Source of the DNA: Alkalihalobacterium sp048323755
Lineage (GTDB): Bacteria; Bacillota; Bacilli; Bacillales; Bacillaceae_F
Assembly (NCBI RefSeq): GCF_048323755.1
Contig: NZ_JBLWFS010000012.1
Span: forward strand, 59,997 to 123,996
DNA length: 64,000 nucleotides
Direction: 5' to 3'
How positions within the stretch are numbered: the first letter of the stretch is position 1; the number at the start of each line of letters is the position of its first letter. Of this stretch, positions 34,972-44,065 are shown piece by piece. Position numbers and translations under genes: made by a program. The notes under the pieces are model-generated. The model saw only the letters and a list, made by a program, of their open reading frames with translations. It was not told the DNA's origin and did not search any database.

Positions 34972-35973
34972 GTGGGATTGCAAGCTGAGAAGACATCTGA
35001 CAGTAAAAAATTAAATCAACTCAAACTCGTAACGAAAGAAAAGTTAACACAGAGATCGTTCAAGTCCAATATTATGGATTATTTGGTTGAAAAAGCATTT
35101 TTTCTATTTGGAATGATGGCTATATTTATTTTAGCAATGATACTATTTTTCCTTTTAAGAGAAGGTTCAGGAGCTATTCGAGAAGTAGGATTAATGGAGT
35201 TTTTAACAGGTACTAGATGGTATCCTTCATCACCGCAAGGCGCAGGGTATGGTGCACTTCCATTTATTATTGGTTCATTTATGGTGACACTAGGGGCACT
35301 AGCTATTGCTATTCCTTGGGGGATCTTTACTGCGATATTTATAGCAGAAATTGCCCCTAAAAGAGTTCGGGAATTTTTAAAGCCGGTTATTGAAATACTA
35401 GCAATTTTCCCGTCAGTTGTATTAGGGTTTATTGCTTTAGTTATTTTATCACCAATCATTGCAAATATCTTTAACTTATCTAATGGCTTAACGGCTCTAA
35501 CTGCATCTGTTATTCTTTCGGTTATGGCTCTTCCAACAATTATTAGTATTGCTGAAGACTCATTAAGAAGTGTACCGAAAGACTACCGTGAAGCGGCATA
35601 TGCTTTAGGGGCATCTAAATGGGAGACGATTAAGATAATTGTTGTACCTGCAGCAAAGTCAGGAATAGTAGCAGGTTGCATGTTAGGTTTTGGTCGTGCA
35701 GTTGGAGAGACGATGACTGTTCTCATGGCAGCAGGAAATGCAATTGACATGCCTTTGCGTGAATTTTTTGGAGTTGTAGTACCTGACTTTCTAACTTCAG
35801 TTCGAACTCTAACTGCAAATATTGCGATTGAAGGATCGGATGTTGCGTGGGGAAGTCTTCATTATAGTGCATTGTTCGTCACTGCATTAATTCTATTTAC
35901 GATTACATTTGTGGTTAACCTCGTTGCAGATATCTTAATTTCGAAGCAGAGGAGGAAACTGCAAAATGACTAA
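34972..35973 (+). CDS. pstC: Phosphate ABC transporter permease PstC (operon 1)
   Basis: 333 aa, six membrane helices after a charged N-terminus. The EAA loop EAAYALGASKWETIKIIVVPAAKSGIVAG contacts PstB. GTG 34972 is chosen for the GGAGGGG site 6 nt upstream; in-frame codons back to 34927 are unlikely. Confidence 0.92.
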   Translation: MGLQAEKTSDSKKLNQLKLVTKEKLTQRSFKSNIMDYLVEKAFFLFGMMAIFILAMILFFLLREGSGAIREVGLMEFLTGTRWYPSSPQGAGYGALPFIIGSFMVTLGALAIAIPWGIFTAIFIAEIAPKRVREFLKPVIEILAIFPSVVLGFIALVILSPIIANIFNLSNGLTALTASVILSVMALPTIISIAEDSLRSVPKDYREAAYALGASKWETIKIIVVPAAKSGIVAGCMLGFGRAVGETMTVLMAAGNAIDMPLREFFGVVVPDFLTSVRTLTANIAIEGSDVAWGSLHYSALFVTALILFTITFVVNLVADILISKQRRKLQND

Positions 35974-36820
35974 ACAAATGACAGAAAAAGTATGGTTTAC
36001 CATTTGCGGTTTCTTTGCTGCGATGACCATAGGGGCACTTCTTCTATTACTCTATTGGATTGTAAGTAATGGAGCGCATGTTCTAAGTTGGACATTTATA
36101 ACTGATCGACCTCGAAGTAATATGACCGAGGGAGGAATATGGCCGGCAATTGTAGGTACTTTCTATGTTGCATCACTGACCATTTTAATTTCAGTTCCTG
36201 TTGGAGTAGGGGCTGCTATTTATTTGAATGAATATGCCAAACAAGGACCCATTGTACGAATGATCCGCATGAGTATTCGAAATCTTGCAGGTGTTCCATC
36301 AATTGTTTACGGACTATTTGGATTAGCTATTTTTGCATCTATGCTTAAATTAGGTACGGGTTTAATTACGGCTGCTATCACATTAGCAATTATGGTCTTA
36401 CCATGGGTAATTACTGCTACAGAAGAAGCATTAAAGGCGGTGCCAACCTCTTTCCGTGAAGGTGGTTTAGCTCTAGGTGCAACAAAATGGCAAACGATTC
36501 GTCAACTTGTTCTTCCTTCAGCAATTCCTGGTATGGCAACAGGTTCTATTCTTGGTCTCGCACGAGCAGCTGGAGAAACAGCACCGATCATTTTGACAGG
36601 CGCTGCATACTTTATACCGGTATTACCCCAAAGCGTAACAGATCAATTTATGGCCCTGCCTTATCATTTATTTATTCTGGCAACGCAGCATGCACAAACG
36701 GCTGTAGTAAGACCAATCGCATATGGAACAGCACTTGTTTTAATTATTATGGTTGTTCTATTAAACTTATCAGCTATATTAATTAGAAACTATTATCGTA
36801 AGAAAAATGAACTGCTATAA
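35966..36820 (+). CDS. pstA: Phosphate ABC transporter permease PstA (operon 1)
   Basis: 284 aa, six membrane helices. The PstA phrases RNLAGVPSIVYGLFGLAIF and the EAA-type loop REGGLALGATKWQTIRQLVLPSA are present. It overlaps pstC by 8 nt and is followed by pstB. Confidence 0.93.
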   Translation: MTKQMTEKVWFTICGFFAAMTIGALLLLLYWIVSNGAHVLSWTFITDRPRSNMTEGGIWPAIVGTFYVASLTILISVPVGVGAAIYLNEYAKQGPIVRMIRMSIRNLAGVPSIVYGLFGLAIFASMLKLGTGLITAAITLAIMVLPWVITATEEALKAVPTSFREGGLALGATKWQTIRQLVLPSAIPGMATGSILGLARAAGETAPIILTGAAYFIPVLPQSVTDQFMALPYHLFILATQHAQTAVVRPIAYGTALVLIIMVVLLNLSAILIRNYYRKKNELL

Positions 36821-36884
36821 GTTCTTTTGGGGATGGAATACAATTCTTTTCACATAAGTAGTTAAAATAAGGGAGGAAGAAAAT

Positions 36885-37700
36885 ATGGCAATTATAGAAA
36901 CGGTACTGAAATCAAATGAAAATGATATTAAAAAGCCAGAGATTAAAGAAGATATCTTCGATGTTAAAGGCCTTAACTTATGGTATGGAAACGATCAAGC
37001 ATTAAAGAATATTGATATGGAAATTCCTAAAAATGGTGTTACTGCAATTATCGGCCCTTCAGGTTGTGGAAAGTCAACTTTCTTAAAAACTTTAAATCGG
37101 ATGATTGAATTAGTACCAGTTGTGAAAATTAGCGGGGAAGTAATCTATCATGATACGAATATTTTTGATCCATCCGTCAATCTAGTTGAATTACGTAGTG
37201 CTATTGGTATGGTTTTTCAGAAACCTAATCCATTTCCTAAATCAATATTTGATAATGTAGCATTTGGACCCCGTGTTCACGGACTAAAGAATAAGAAGAA
37301 ACTTGCTGAGTTAGTTGAAAAAAGTTTAAGAGAAGCAGCACTTTGGGATGAAGTAAAAGACCGTTTGAATGATTCGGCGCTAGGTCTATCAGGAGGCCAA
37401 CAACAACGTCTGTGTATCGCTCGCTGCTTAGCGGTTCAACCCGAAGTGATCTTAATGGATGAGCCTACTTCAGCTCTTGACCCGCGTTCTACAGCTAATA
37501 TTGAAGAGTTAATACAATCGTTAAAAGAAGAGTATTCCATTATCATCGTTACCCATAATATGCAGCAAGCGGCGCGTATTTCAGATAAAACAGCATTCTT
37601 TTTAAATGGTGATTTAGTAGAATTTGATGAAACGAATACGATCTTTACAAACCCGAATAATGAAAGTACAGAAAATTATATAACTGGTCGTTTCGGTTAA
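36885..37700 (+). CDS. pstB: Phosphate ABC transporter ATPase PstB (operon 1)
   Basis: 271 aa. Walker A GPSGCGKST, signature LSGGQQQRLCIARCLA, Walker B VILMDEPTSALDP, with the PstB-typical KPNPFPKSIFDNVAFGPRVHG. About 25 extra residues precede the ABC domain. GGGAGG site. Confidence 0.95.
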   Translation: MAIIETVLKSNENDIKKPEIKEDIFDVKGLNLWYGNDQALKNIDMEIPKNGVTAIIGPSGCGKSTFLKTLNRMIELVPVVKISGEVIYHDTNIFDPSVNLVELRSAIGMVFQKPNPFPKSIFDNVAFGPRVHGLKNKKKLAELVEKSLREAALWDEVKDRLNDSALGLSGGQQQRLCIARCLAVQPEVILMDEPTSALDPRSTANIEELIQSLKEEYSIIIVTHNMQQAARISDKTAFFLNGDLVEFDETNTIFTNPNNESTENYITGRFG

Positions 37701-37704
37701 GAGG

Positions 37705-37781
37705 GGTGCGTGTCTTTAATGATAAGGCGCGCACCTGGATCTATAAAATTTAACAGAAAATTTACATTAATCATGTATAAT
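37705..37781 (+). promoter_or_regulatory. Hairpin after pstB1 and PhoP-box-like promoter of the orphan regulator
   Basis: A GC-rich stem (GGTGCG...CGCACC) lies at 37705-37735. After it, TTAACA at 37750 and TTTACA at 37761 are 11 bp apart, and TATAAT follows at 37776 with a 9-bp gap. This is the same geometry as the pstS2 promoter. Confidence 0.5.
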
Positions 37782-37832
37782 AAAATAAAAAAGACACCAC
37801 GACTGATTATTAGGGTGTTTGGGAGGGAATAA

Positions 37833-38606
37833 ATGGTGAATGGGAATGACATCCTATTAATTTCCACTGATCAATCTCTCATCAAGACATTACGGTACCG
37901 ACTTGAAGAAGTTGGATATGGTTTAGAGACTGCATCACACTATAAAGAAGCTGTTGAACTAATAAAAGTAAAGAAGCCAGTAACTATTATTTCGGAAATA
38001 CATGCCCCAGAAATTGATGGAATGGATCTCTGTCGTCACATGCGTTATGAAGAAAAGAATTGGACACCAATTATTCTATTATCAGATCATTTCCATGAGT
38101 TAGATGCCGTACTGGGCTTAGAACTTGGTGCAGATGCTTATTATGCAAAGCCAGTTCATTCCAAAAAGCTTGTAGCCAAAATAAAAGCCATTTTACGAAG
38201 AGCGCAAGTAGGCTTAGGTGAAAGCAAAAACCCTGCTGAAGTCGTTTCTTATCAGAAGAAAAACCGTAAACTAACGATAGGAGATATTGATATATTTCCT
38301 GATAGTTATACTGTATATTATAAAAAAGAACCAATTGAATTAACTCAAAAGGAATTTGAAATCCTTATGTTTTTGTATGAGTATCGTGGGAAGGCAGTGT
38401 CTCGAAAAAAATTATTGACTGCCATTCGTGGTTATGAGGAGACAGGCGACCATCGGATCATAGACGTGTTTATTAATCGTATTCGCAGTAAAATAGAACC
38501 TTCCCATAGTGAAAAAAAGTACATTAAAACCGTTAGAAATGTCGGTTATATGCTTCAAGACATGAGCTCAAAGGTTTTAAGTTTTGGTTGGGTTGTAATT
38601 ATATGA
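37833..38606 (+). CDS. OmpR/PhoB-like regulator with degenerate receiver domain
   Basis: 257 aa. The N-terminal receiver fold (residues 5-120) has lost the usual chemistry: the acidic pair is S11/T12 (ILLISTDQS) and the phosphoacceptor Asp is E55 (IISEIHAPEIDG). S84 and K106 (YYAKP) are kept. The C-terminal winged helix (about 150-245, IELTQKEFEILMFLYEYRGKAVSRKKLL ... YIKTVRNVGYML) looks intact. No kinase gene adjoins. Lying between two pst operons, with its own Pho-box-like promoter, it probably regulates phosphate genes without phosphorylation; that is inference. The last 12 residues are an unusual hydrophobic extension. Confidence 0.85.
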   Translation: MVNGNDILLISTDQSLIKTLRYRLEEVGYGLETASHYKEAVELIKVKKPVTIISEIHAPEIDGMDLCRHMRYEEKNWTPIILLSDHFHELDAVLGLELGADAYYAKPVHSKKLVAKIKAILRRAQVGLGESKNPAEVVSYQKKNRKLTIGDIDIFPDSYTVYYKKEPIELTQKEFEILMFLYEYRGKAVSRKKLLTAIRGYEETGDHRIIDVFINRIRSKIEPSHSEKKYIKTVRNVGYMLQDMSSKVLSFGWVVII

Positions 38607-38610
38607 GTTT

Positions 38611-38646
38611 AAAGGCTGTTGACTAGAAGTCAGCAGCTTTTTTATT
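38611..38646 (+). terminator. Terminator after the orphan regulator
   Basis: AAGGCTGTTGAC / GTCAGCAGCTTT stem followed by a T-rich run. Confidence 0.8.
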
Positions 38647-38758
38647 TATTTTCGAAAAAATAATTGGTACATTTTTCAATAAAAGAACAAGAAAAATGTT
38701 GAATGATCAGGCCTTTACCGCAAATGTGTCGAAATGTAAATCGATTAAAAAGATGATC

Positions 38759-38812
38759 TTTACAAAAGGTTTACAATTTATTCATATCAAGTTAATAGAT
38801 TGAGAGTATTCT
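38759..38812 (+). promoter_or_regulatory. PhoP box and -10 of pstS2
   Basis: Four hexamers at an exact 11-bp period: TTTACA 38759, TTTACA 38770, TTCATA 38781, TTAATA 38792. TATTCT at 38807 is a plausible -10. This is the clearest Pho box in the window. The gap 38607-38936 otherwise holds the terminator and an untranslated leader of about 120 nt. Confidence 0.72.
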
Positions 38813-38936
38813 TAGAAACGTAGTAAGTAACACAAGCGCGCTGAGGAGGGATGGTAGAGGGTTTCCAAACGATTTAACCATTCTATCGATAATTTAAACT
38901 AATCAAAAAAAAGTTAACTCTTAGGGGGAAATATTA

Positions 38937-39956
38937 ATGAAATTTTTTAAACGTTCAGCTTTAACTTTAGGAATGGCTTCAATGATGCTTTTTGCTACAG
39001 CTTGTGGATCTAGTGGTTCAAATACTGAGACTGGTGGTTCATCATCTAATGACAGTAACAATAATGATGCAGATCCTAAACAAGAGCAAGTAGAAGAATT
39101 ATCTGGTTCAGTACTAATTGATGGGTCTGGAACAGTTTTCCCATTAATGGCTCGCCTTGCTGAAGAATTTATGTTAAACGAGCAAGAAAAAGTGAGTGTT
39201 GAAGTTAGCCGTGCTGGTACAAGTGCAGGAATGAAGAAGTATGTAGTAGGTGAAGTTGATCTCGCTAACGCATCTCGTGGAATTAAAGACGAAGAGGTTG
39301 CAGAATTAGAAGCTAACAATATCGAATCTAAAGAATTTAAAGTAGCATTAGATGGTTTAACAATGGTTATTCACCCGGAAAATGACTGGGCTGGAGAAAT
39401 GACTGAAGAAGAAATTAAAACGATGTTCGTTACAGGAAACATCAAAGAAGATGATGTTGTAATGTGGTCAGACATTCGTTCTGAATGGCCTGAAGAGCAA
39501 ATTAACTTCTACGGACCAAACGAAAACCACGGAACAAATGAATTCTTTGTAGATGTAATTATTGAAAAACAAGATTTAGTTAAAACAATTAACCTTCAAC
39601 AAGAATATTCAACATTAGTAAGTCTAGTTTCTGAAGATAAAAACGCAATTGCTTTCTTTGGTTATGGTTACTATGCTAACAACACTGACAAAATTAAAGC
39701 TGTAGCAGTTGACTTTGGTAACGGACCAGTAGCACCTTCTTTAGACACTATTGAAGAAGATGGTGAGTATGGACCATTCACACGTCCTGTATTTACAAAC
39801 TTAAGCATTAATGCTGCTAAAGAAAAAGCTCAAGTAAAGGCTTTTGCTGAGTATATCTTTACTGCAGCTAACGACTTCGCTGGTGAGACTGGATTTGCTC
39901 CACTTCCAGAGGAAGAGTTAAAAGCTAACCTGGAATTTGTACAATCTATTAAATAA
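38937..39956 (+). CDS. pstS: Phosphate-binding lipoprotein PstS (operon 2)
   Basis: 339 aa. Lipobox FATACGSSG, a Ser/Asn/Asp linker, then the PstS domain (VLIDGSGTVFPLMARLAEEF ... SRAGTSAGMKKYVVGEVDLANASRG ... NENHGTNEFFVDVI). It is clearly diverged from the PstS of operon 1, so this is not a recent duplication; affinity may differ. GGGGG site. Confidence 0.93.
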   Translation: MKFFKRSALTLGMASMMLFATACGSSGSNTETGGSSSNDSNNNDADPKQEQVEELSGSVLIDGSGTVFPLMARLAEEFMLNEQEKVSVEVSRAGTSAGMKKYVVGEVDLANASRGIKDEEVAELEANNIESKEFKVALDGLTMVIHPENDWAGEMTEEEIKTMFVTGNIKEDDVVMWSDIRSEWPEEQINFYGPNENHGTNEFFVDVIIEKQDLVKTINLQQEYSTLVSLVSEDKNAIAFFGYGYYANNTDKIKAVAVDFGNGPVAPSLDTIEEDGEYGPFTRPVFTNLSINAAKEKAQVKAFAEYIFTAANDFAGETGFAPLPEEELKANLEFVQSIK

Positions 39957-39988
39957 TTAATGTAGGCTAAGTCCTTATTAAAGGAATA

Positions 39989-40020
39989 TAAGATGAGGAG
40001 GAAAGCATCTCCTCATCTTA
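39989..40020 (+). terminator. Intercistronic hairpin after pstS2
   Basis: Perfect 12-bp arms TAAGATGAGGAG / CTCCTCATCTTA without a T-tract; likely gives differential expression of pstS over pstCAB. Confidence 0.6.
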
Positions 40021-40098
40021 TATCATTTAAAGATACGAAAGGGTTTATTTTCCTGTAATTGTTGAAACAAGGAATCGTTCGAAAGGGGACAGTTTTAA

Positions 40099-41028
40099 AT
40101 GGCTGTTAGTGTAAGAGAGTTAATACAGAAAAATAATAAAACGATGAGTGTTAATAAGGTGACTGGAAAAGTTATTCCCGTTCTTCTTTTTGGGGCAGCA
40201 CTTATTTCGATATTAACAACCGTAGGTATTGTCTTTACATTAATATATGAAACAACTCTATTCTTCAAAGCCGTTTCATTTATCGAGTTTTTTACAAGTA
40301 AAGAATTAAGACCATTAAGTCCAGTTGAACCAAAATTTAGTATCTTGCCATTATTAGTCGGTACACTAATGAGTTCACTAATTGCTATGCTTGTAGCTAT
40401 TCCAATTGGATTAACTACAGCCATTTTCTTAAGTGAATATGCTTCTGAAAATACAAGAAAAGTATTAAAACCACTTATTGAAGTTTTAGCAGGAATACCA
40501 ACAATAGTTTATGGTTTCTTTGCATTTACATTTGTAACTCCACTTTTAAGAGAGTTCATCCCTGCATTACAGGCAACAAACGTTCTAAGCCCTGGTATTG
40601 TAATGGGAATTATGATTATTCCAATGGTAGCTTCATTATCGGAAGATGCTATGAACTCAGTCCCAAATGCTATGAGAGAAGGGGCATTAGCAATGGGATC
40701 AACTAAGTTAGAAGTGACATTTCGTGTTGTTATCCCTGCTGCAATTTCTGGTATCGTAGCTTCGTTCGTACTAGGAATCTCACGTGCGATTGGAGAAACG
40801 ATGATCGTTACTATTGCAAGCGGTAGTTCAAAAAATTTAACATTTGATATTACACAATCGATGCAGACTATGACAGCTTATATTGTAGAAGTCACAAGTG
40901 GTGATGCTGCGGCTGGAACAACAGCTTATTACAGCTTATATGCGGTAGCCATGACTCTTTTCGTATTTACGTTATTGATGAACTTGCTTGCAAGATATAT
41001 CTCTCGCAAATATAGGGAGGTTTATTAA
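40099..41028 (+). CDS. pstC: Phosphate ABC transporter permease PstC (operon 2)
   Basis: 309 aa, six membrane helices. EVLAGIPTIVYGFFAFTFVTP and the EAA-type loop REGALAMGSTKLEVTFRVVIPAAISGI are PstC features. Good GAAAGGGG site. Its stop is 1 nt before the pstA start. Confidence 0.92.
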   Translation: MAVSVRELIQKNNKTMSVNKVTGKVIPVLLFGAALISILTTVGIVFTLIYETTLFFKAVSFIEFFTSKELRPLSPVEPKFSILPLLVGTLMSSLIAMLVAIPIGLTTAIFLSEYASENTRKVLKPLIEVLAGIPTIVYGFFAFTFVTPLLREFIPALQATNVLSPGIVMGIMIIPMVASLSEDAMNSVPNAMREGALAMGSTKLEVTFRVVIPAAISGIVASFVLGISRAIGETMIVTIASGSSKNLTFDITQSMQTMTAYIVEVTSGDAAAGTTAYYSLYAVAMTLFVFTLLMNLLARYISRKYREVY

Positions 41029-41029
41029 A

Positions 41030-41914
41030 ATGAAGTATATAGAAACTGAAATCGTTCAGAAGAAGATGAAATCGAGATTACTCTTAAATAACCTCCTTAA
41101 GTATTTGTTTTTATTATCGACATTATTTGGGCTAGTTGTTCTAGCCATCCTTTTATACCGTGTATTTGTAGAAAGTATTGGGTGGTTGAACTTTGAGTTC
41201 CTAACGAACAAGCTTTCTACTAGTGCAGAGCGTGCGGGTATTAAAGGAGCTATTGTTGGTACGTTATGGCTCATGTTGATTGTAGGTCCAGTGACGATGA
41301 TACTTGGGGTAGGAACAGCTATTTATTTAGAGGAATATGCAAAAAAAGGGAAACTTTCTTCTTTTATTCAGACAAACATTACCAACTTAGCTGGAGTTCC
41401 ATCTATAGTATTTGGTTTACTCGGTCTAACAGTATTTGTAAGGACATTTGGTTTTGGACCTAGTATTATTGCCGGTGGGTTAACGATGGCTTTACTCGTT
41501 TTACCCATTGTCGTTGTTGCCAGCCAAGAGGCGATCCGTTCTGTACCATCATACCTCAGAGAAGCATCCTATGGGATGGGCGCTACGAAGTGGCAAACGA
41601 TTAAGAACATTGTTTTACCATCTTCACTGCCAGGTATACTAACAGGAACGATCTTAGCTTTATCAAGAGCTATCGGTGAAACAGCACCGTTAGTTGTTAT
41701 CGGAATACCAGCATTACTCATTCCAATTCCAGGTAGTATATTTGACAGTTTTACAGCTTTACCGATGCAAATCTATTACTGGACAATTGATGCAGTACTA
41801 GTAGACGAGTATGCGAATTTAGCTGCTGCTACCATTCTTGTTTTGTTAATCGTTTTGTTTATTATGAACTCGATCGCAATTATTATTCGTAACAAATTTC
41901 AGAATAGATACTGA
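41030..41914 (+). CDS. pstA: Phosphate ABC transporter permease PstA (operon 2)
   Basis: 294 aa, six membrane helices with NLAGVPSIVFGLLGLTVFV and the EAA loop REASYGMGATKWQTIKNIVLPSSLPG. ATG 41030 has AGGGAGG upstream. In-frame codons back to 40988 lie within pstC and are rejected. Confidence 0.92.
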   Translation: MKYIETEIVQKKMKSRLLLNNLLKYLFLLSTLFGLVVLAILLYRVFVESIGWLNFEFLTNKLSTSAERAGIKGAIVGTLWLMLIVGPVTMILGVGTAIYLEEYAKKGKLSSFIQTNITNLAGVPSIVFGLLGLTVFVRTFGFGPSIIAGGLTMALLVLPIVVVASQEAIRSVPSYLREASYGMGATKWQTIKNIVLPSSLPGILTGTILALSRAIGETAPLVVIGIPALLIPIPGSIFDSFTALPMQIYYWTIDAVLVDEYANLAAATILVLLIVLFIMNSIAIIIRNKFQNRY

Positions 41915-41934
41915 TTAATATGGGGGTATGTAAG

Positions 41935-42768
41935 ATGTCATCTATTTCAATTTCAGTAGATTACAATAAGGTTAATAAAGAAGGAGAAACAGGGGATTCT
42001 CCTAAAGAAAATAAAAAGGTTGTCTACAATACGAAAGACTTAAATCTTTGGTATGGAAAAGATCAAGCACTGAAGAATATTAATCTTCCCATTTATGAAA
42101 ATGAAGTAACTGCTATTATTGGACCTTCAGGTTGTGGGAAATCAACCTATATTAAGACACTAAACCGAATGGTTGAATTAGTTTCATCAGTTAAGATTTC
42201 TGGTGAGATATTATACAGAGATCGAAATATTCTTGACAGATCCTATGGTGTAGAAGAACTAAGAACACGTGTAGGAATGGTATTTCAAAAACCTAACCCA
42301 TTCCCGAAGTCAATTTTTGAAAATGTTGCGTATGGTCCTAAAATTCATGGGATCAGGGATAAAAAAATCTTAAAAGAGATTGTTGAAAAAAGCTTGCGTG
42401 GAGCAGCGATCTGGGATGAGGTTAAAGATCGTCTCCATGAAAACGCGTACGGTTTATCTGGAGGTCAACAACAACGTATTTGTATTGCAAGATGTTTAGC
42501 CATCGAACCAGATGTTATTTTAATGGATGAACCGACATCTGCCCTTGACCCAATATCTACCCTTAAAGTTGAGGAATTAGTACAGCAACTGAAAAAAGAT
42601 TACAGCATTGTAATTGTTACTCACAACATGCAGCAAGCCGCTCGTATTTCAGATAAAACGGCATTCTTTTTAACTGGTGAATTGGTAGAATATGATCAGA
42701 CTAGTAAAATCTTTTCAAACCCTTCTGATAAGCGAACGGAGGATTACATTACTGGTCGCTTCGGATAA
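41935..42768 (+). CDS. pstB: Phosphate ABC transporter ATPase PstB (operon 2)
   Basis: 277 aa. Walker A GPSGCGKST, signature LSGGQQQRICIARCLA, Walker B VILMDEPTSALDP; KPNPFPKSIFENVAYGPKIHG is typical of PstB and close to the operon 1 copy. ATG 41935 is preferred (GGGGGT upstream) over ATG 41920. Confidence 0.94.
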   Translation: MSSISISVDYNKVNKEGETGDSPKENKKVVYNTKDLNLWYGKDQALKNINLPIYENEVTAIIGPSGCGKSTYIKTLNRMVELVSSVKISGEILYRDRNILDRSYGVEELRTRVGMVFQKPNPFPKSIFENVAYGPKIHGIRDKKILKEIVEKSLRGAAIWDEVKDRLHENAYGLSGGQQQRICIARCLAIEPDVILMDEPTSALDPISTLKVEELVQQLKKDYSIVIVTHNMQQAARISDKTAFFLTGELVEYDQTSKIFSNPSDKRTEDYITGRFG

Positions 42769-42787
42769 TGAAAGTGAAGTGAAAAAA

Positions 42788-43441
42788 ATGATAATACGAG
42801 GAAGTTTTGAAAGTGAACTAAAGGATATTAAGTCCAAAATATTAGAGATGGGTCAGGTCGTTGAAATGGCACTTCAATATTCCCTTGATAGCTTTAAAAA
42901 TAATGATCAAGAAGGAATGGCAGCTGTGATTCAAAATGATCAAAAGATTAATCAATTTGAGCTTCAAATCAATGAGAGTGTCACTTTACTCATAGCGAAA
43001 CAGCAACCCGTAGCATCAGATTTACGTAAACTAATTGTCTCTCTAAAAATTTCAAGTGATTTGGAAAGAATAGGAGATCTGGCCGTTGATATTGCGAAAG
43101 TCGGAAAACGTGTTAAGCCGTCTGAGCTTGATATCTATCGGGATCACCTAATTGCTATTTCGGAGAGAGCGACTGAAATGCTCTCAAGTGCACTTGCAGC
43201 CTACTACCATAGTGATGTTCTAAAAGCTCAAAAAATTGCGATTCTGGATGATACTGTTGACAAAATGTATGCTGAATTCATACAAAACTTATTTAAAATA
43301 CAGGATAGCCAAAATCATGTAGAGACACTCATTAACTTGGCGTTCATTGGTCGCTATATTGAACGAATTGCTGACTATGCTACTAATTTAGCTGAATGTA
43401 TTGTGTATGAAGTCAACGGACAGTATTTTGATTTGAATTGA
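42788..43441 (+). CDS. phoU: Phosphate transport regulator PhoU
   Basis: 217 aa, two three-helix PhoU repeats with the metal-binding phrases DLERIGDLAVDIAK and RYIERIADYATNLAE. It links the Pst transporter to phosphate signalling. Only operon 2 carries phoU. The start is uncertain: ATG 42788 fits the family, and GTG 42779 is possible; neither has a strong ribosome site. Confidence 0.9.
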   Translation: MIIRGSFESELKDIKSKILEMGQVVEMALQYSLDSFKNNDQEGMAAVIQNDQKINQFELQINESVTLLIAKQQPVASDLRKLIVSLKISSDLERIGDLAVDIAKVGKRVKPSELDIYRDHLIAISERATEMLSSALAAYYHSDVLKAQKIAILDDTVDKMYAEFIQNLFKIQDSQNHVETLINLAFIGRYIERIADYATNLAECIVYEVNGQYFDLN

Positions 43442-43525
43442 ACAATTGCTAAAACTGTCCTCATGTAAAAACACTGTTCAATATGGGTATCGAGTAGGGT
43501 AAGGTTTAAGGTATATATATGGATG

Positions 43526-43574
43526 AAGGAGCCTTTGAAAGTGAAGATATCACTGACAGAGGCTCCTTTTTCTT
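43526..43574 (+). terminator. Terminator after phoU
   Basis: AAGGAGCCT / AGGCTCCTT arms followed by a T-rich run, with an inner AGTGA/TCACT pairing. The gap 43442-44065 has no convincing gene; the 3' part holds Pho-box-like repeats. Confidence 0.75.
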
Positions 43575-43941
43575 TTGCTAGAGCTCTCCCAATATCTTCA
43601 TTGTCCATCCATGTAGGTAAATGATCCGATTGAAATTACCATCCGCCATACTGATAAATCATTTGATAAATAGCAACTGACATGAGATACGTTTGTAACG
43701 GGGAATGTAGATGGTTGTTTCGGATAACGAATATATTCAGCTTTAGGAAAGGTTATATTCCTCATGTTGAAAAAAGTAATAGAATAGCCAAACAGCTCTA
43801 GACATAGGTATGATTATTTTCATTTCAATCTTTCGACCCATTAATTTAAAAAATTTTCATACATACACATCCATCTGGAAACAATAGTAAAGCCCTTTTA
43901 AAATGAGCTATGTCAAGAACAAAGTAAAATAATAAATAAAC

Positions 43942-43996
43942 TTTACAAAAACTTTACATTAATTAATATTTACAATCTCTTAATAATTCCTTAGTA
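43942..43996 (+). promoter_or_regulatory. PhoP-box-like repeats upstream of the Na/Pi cotransporter
   Basis: TTTACA at 43942 and 43953 (11 bp apart), and a second set TTTACA 43969, TTAATA 43980, TTAGTA 43991 (11-bp period). The two sets are offset from each other by 16 bp, so they are probably two sites. Confidence 0.6.
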
Positions 43997-44065
43997 TTGA
44001 TGGGGGGTTCTTTTTGTAGAGAATTGTCGAAGGGGATATAATTACTTTGAAGGGATGATTTTCAG

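Noticed and set aside
43519..43581. 20-codon ORF between phoU and the cotransporter gene
   Set aside because: It is read through the terminator stem at 43526-43574 and lacks a ribosome site.
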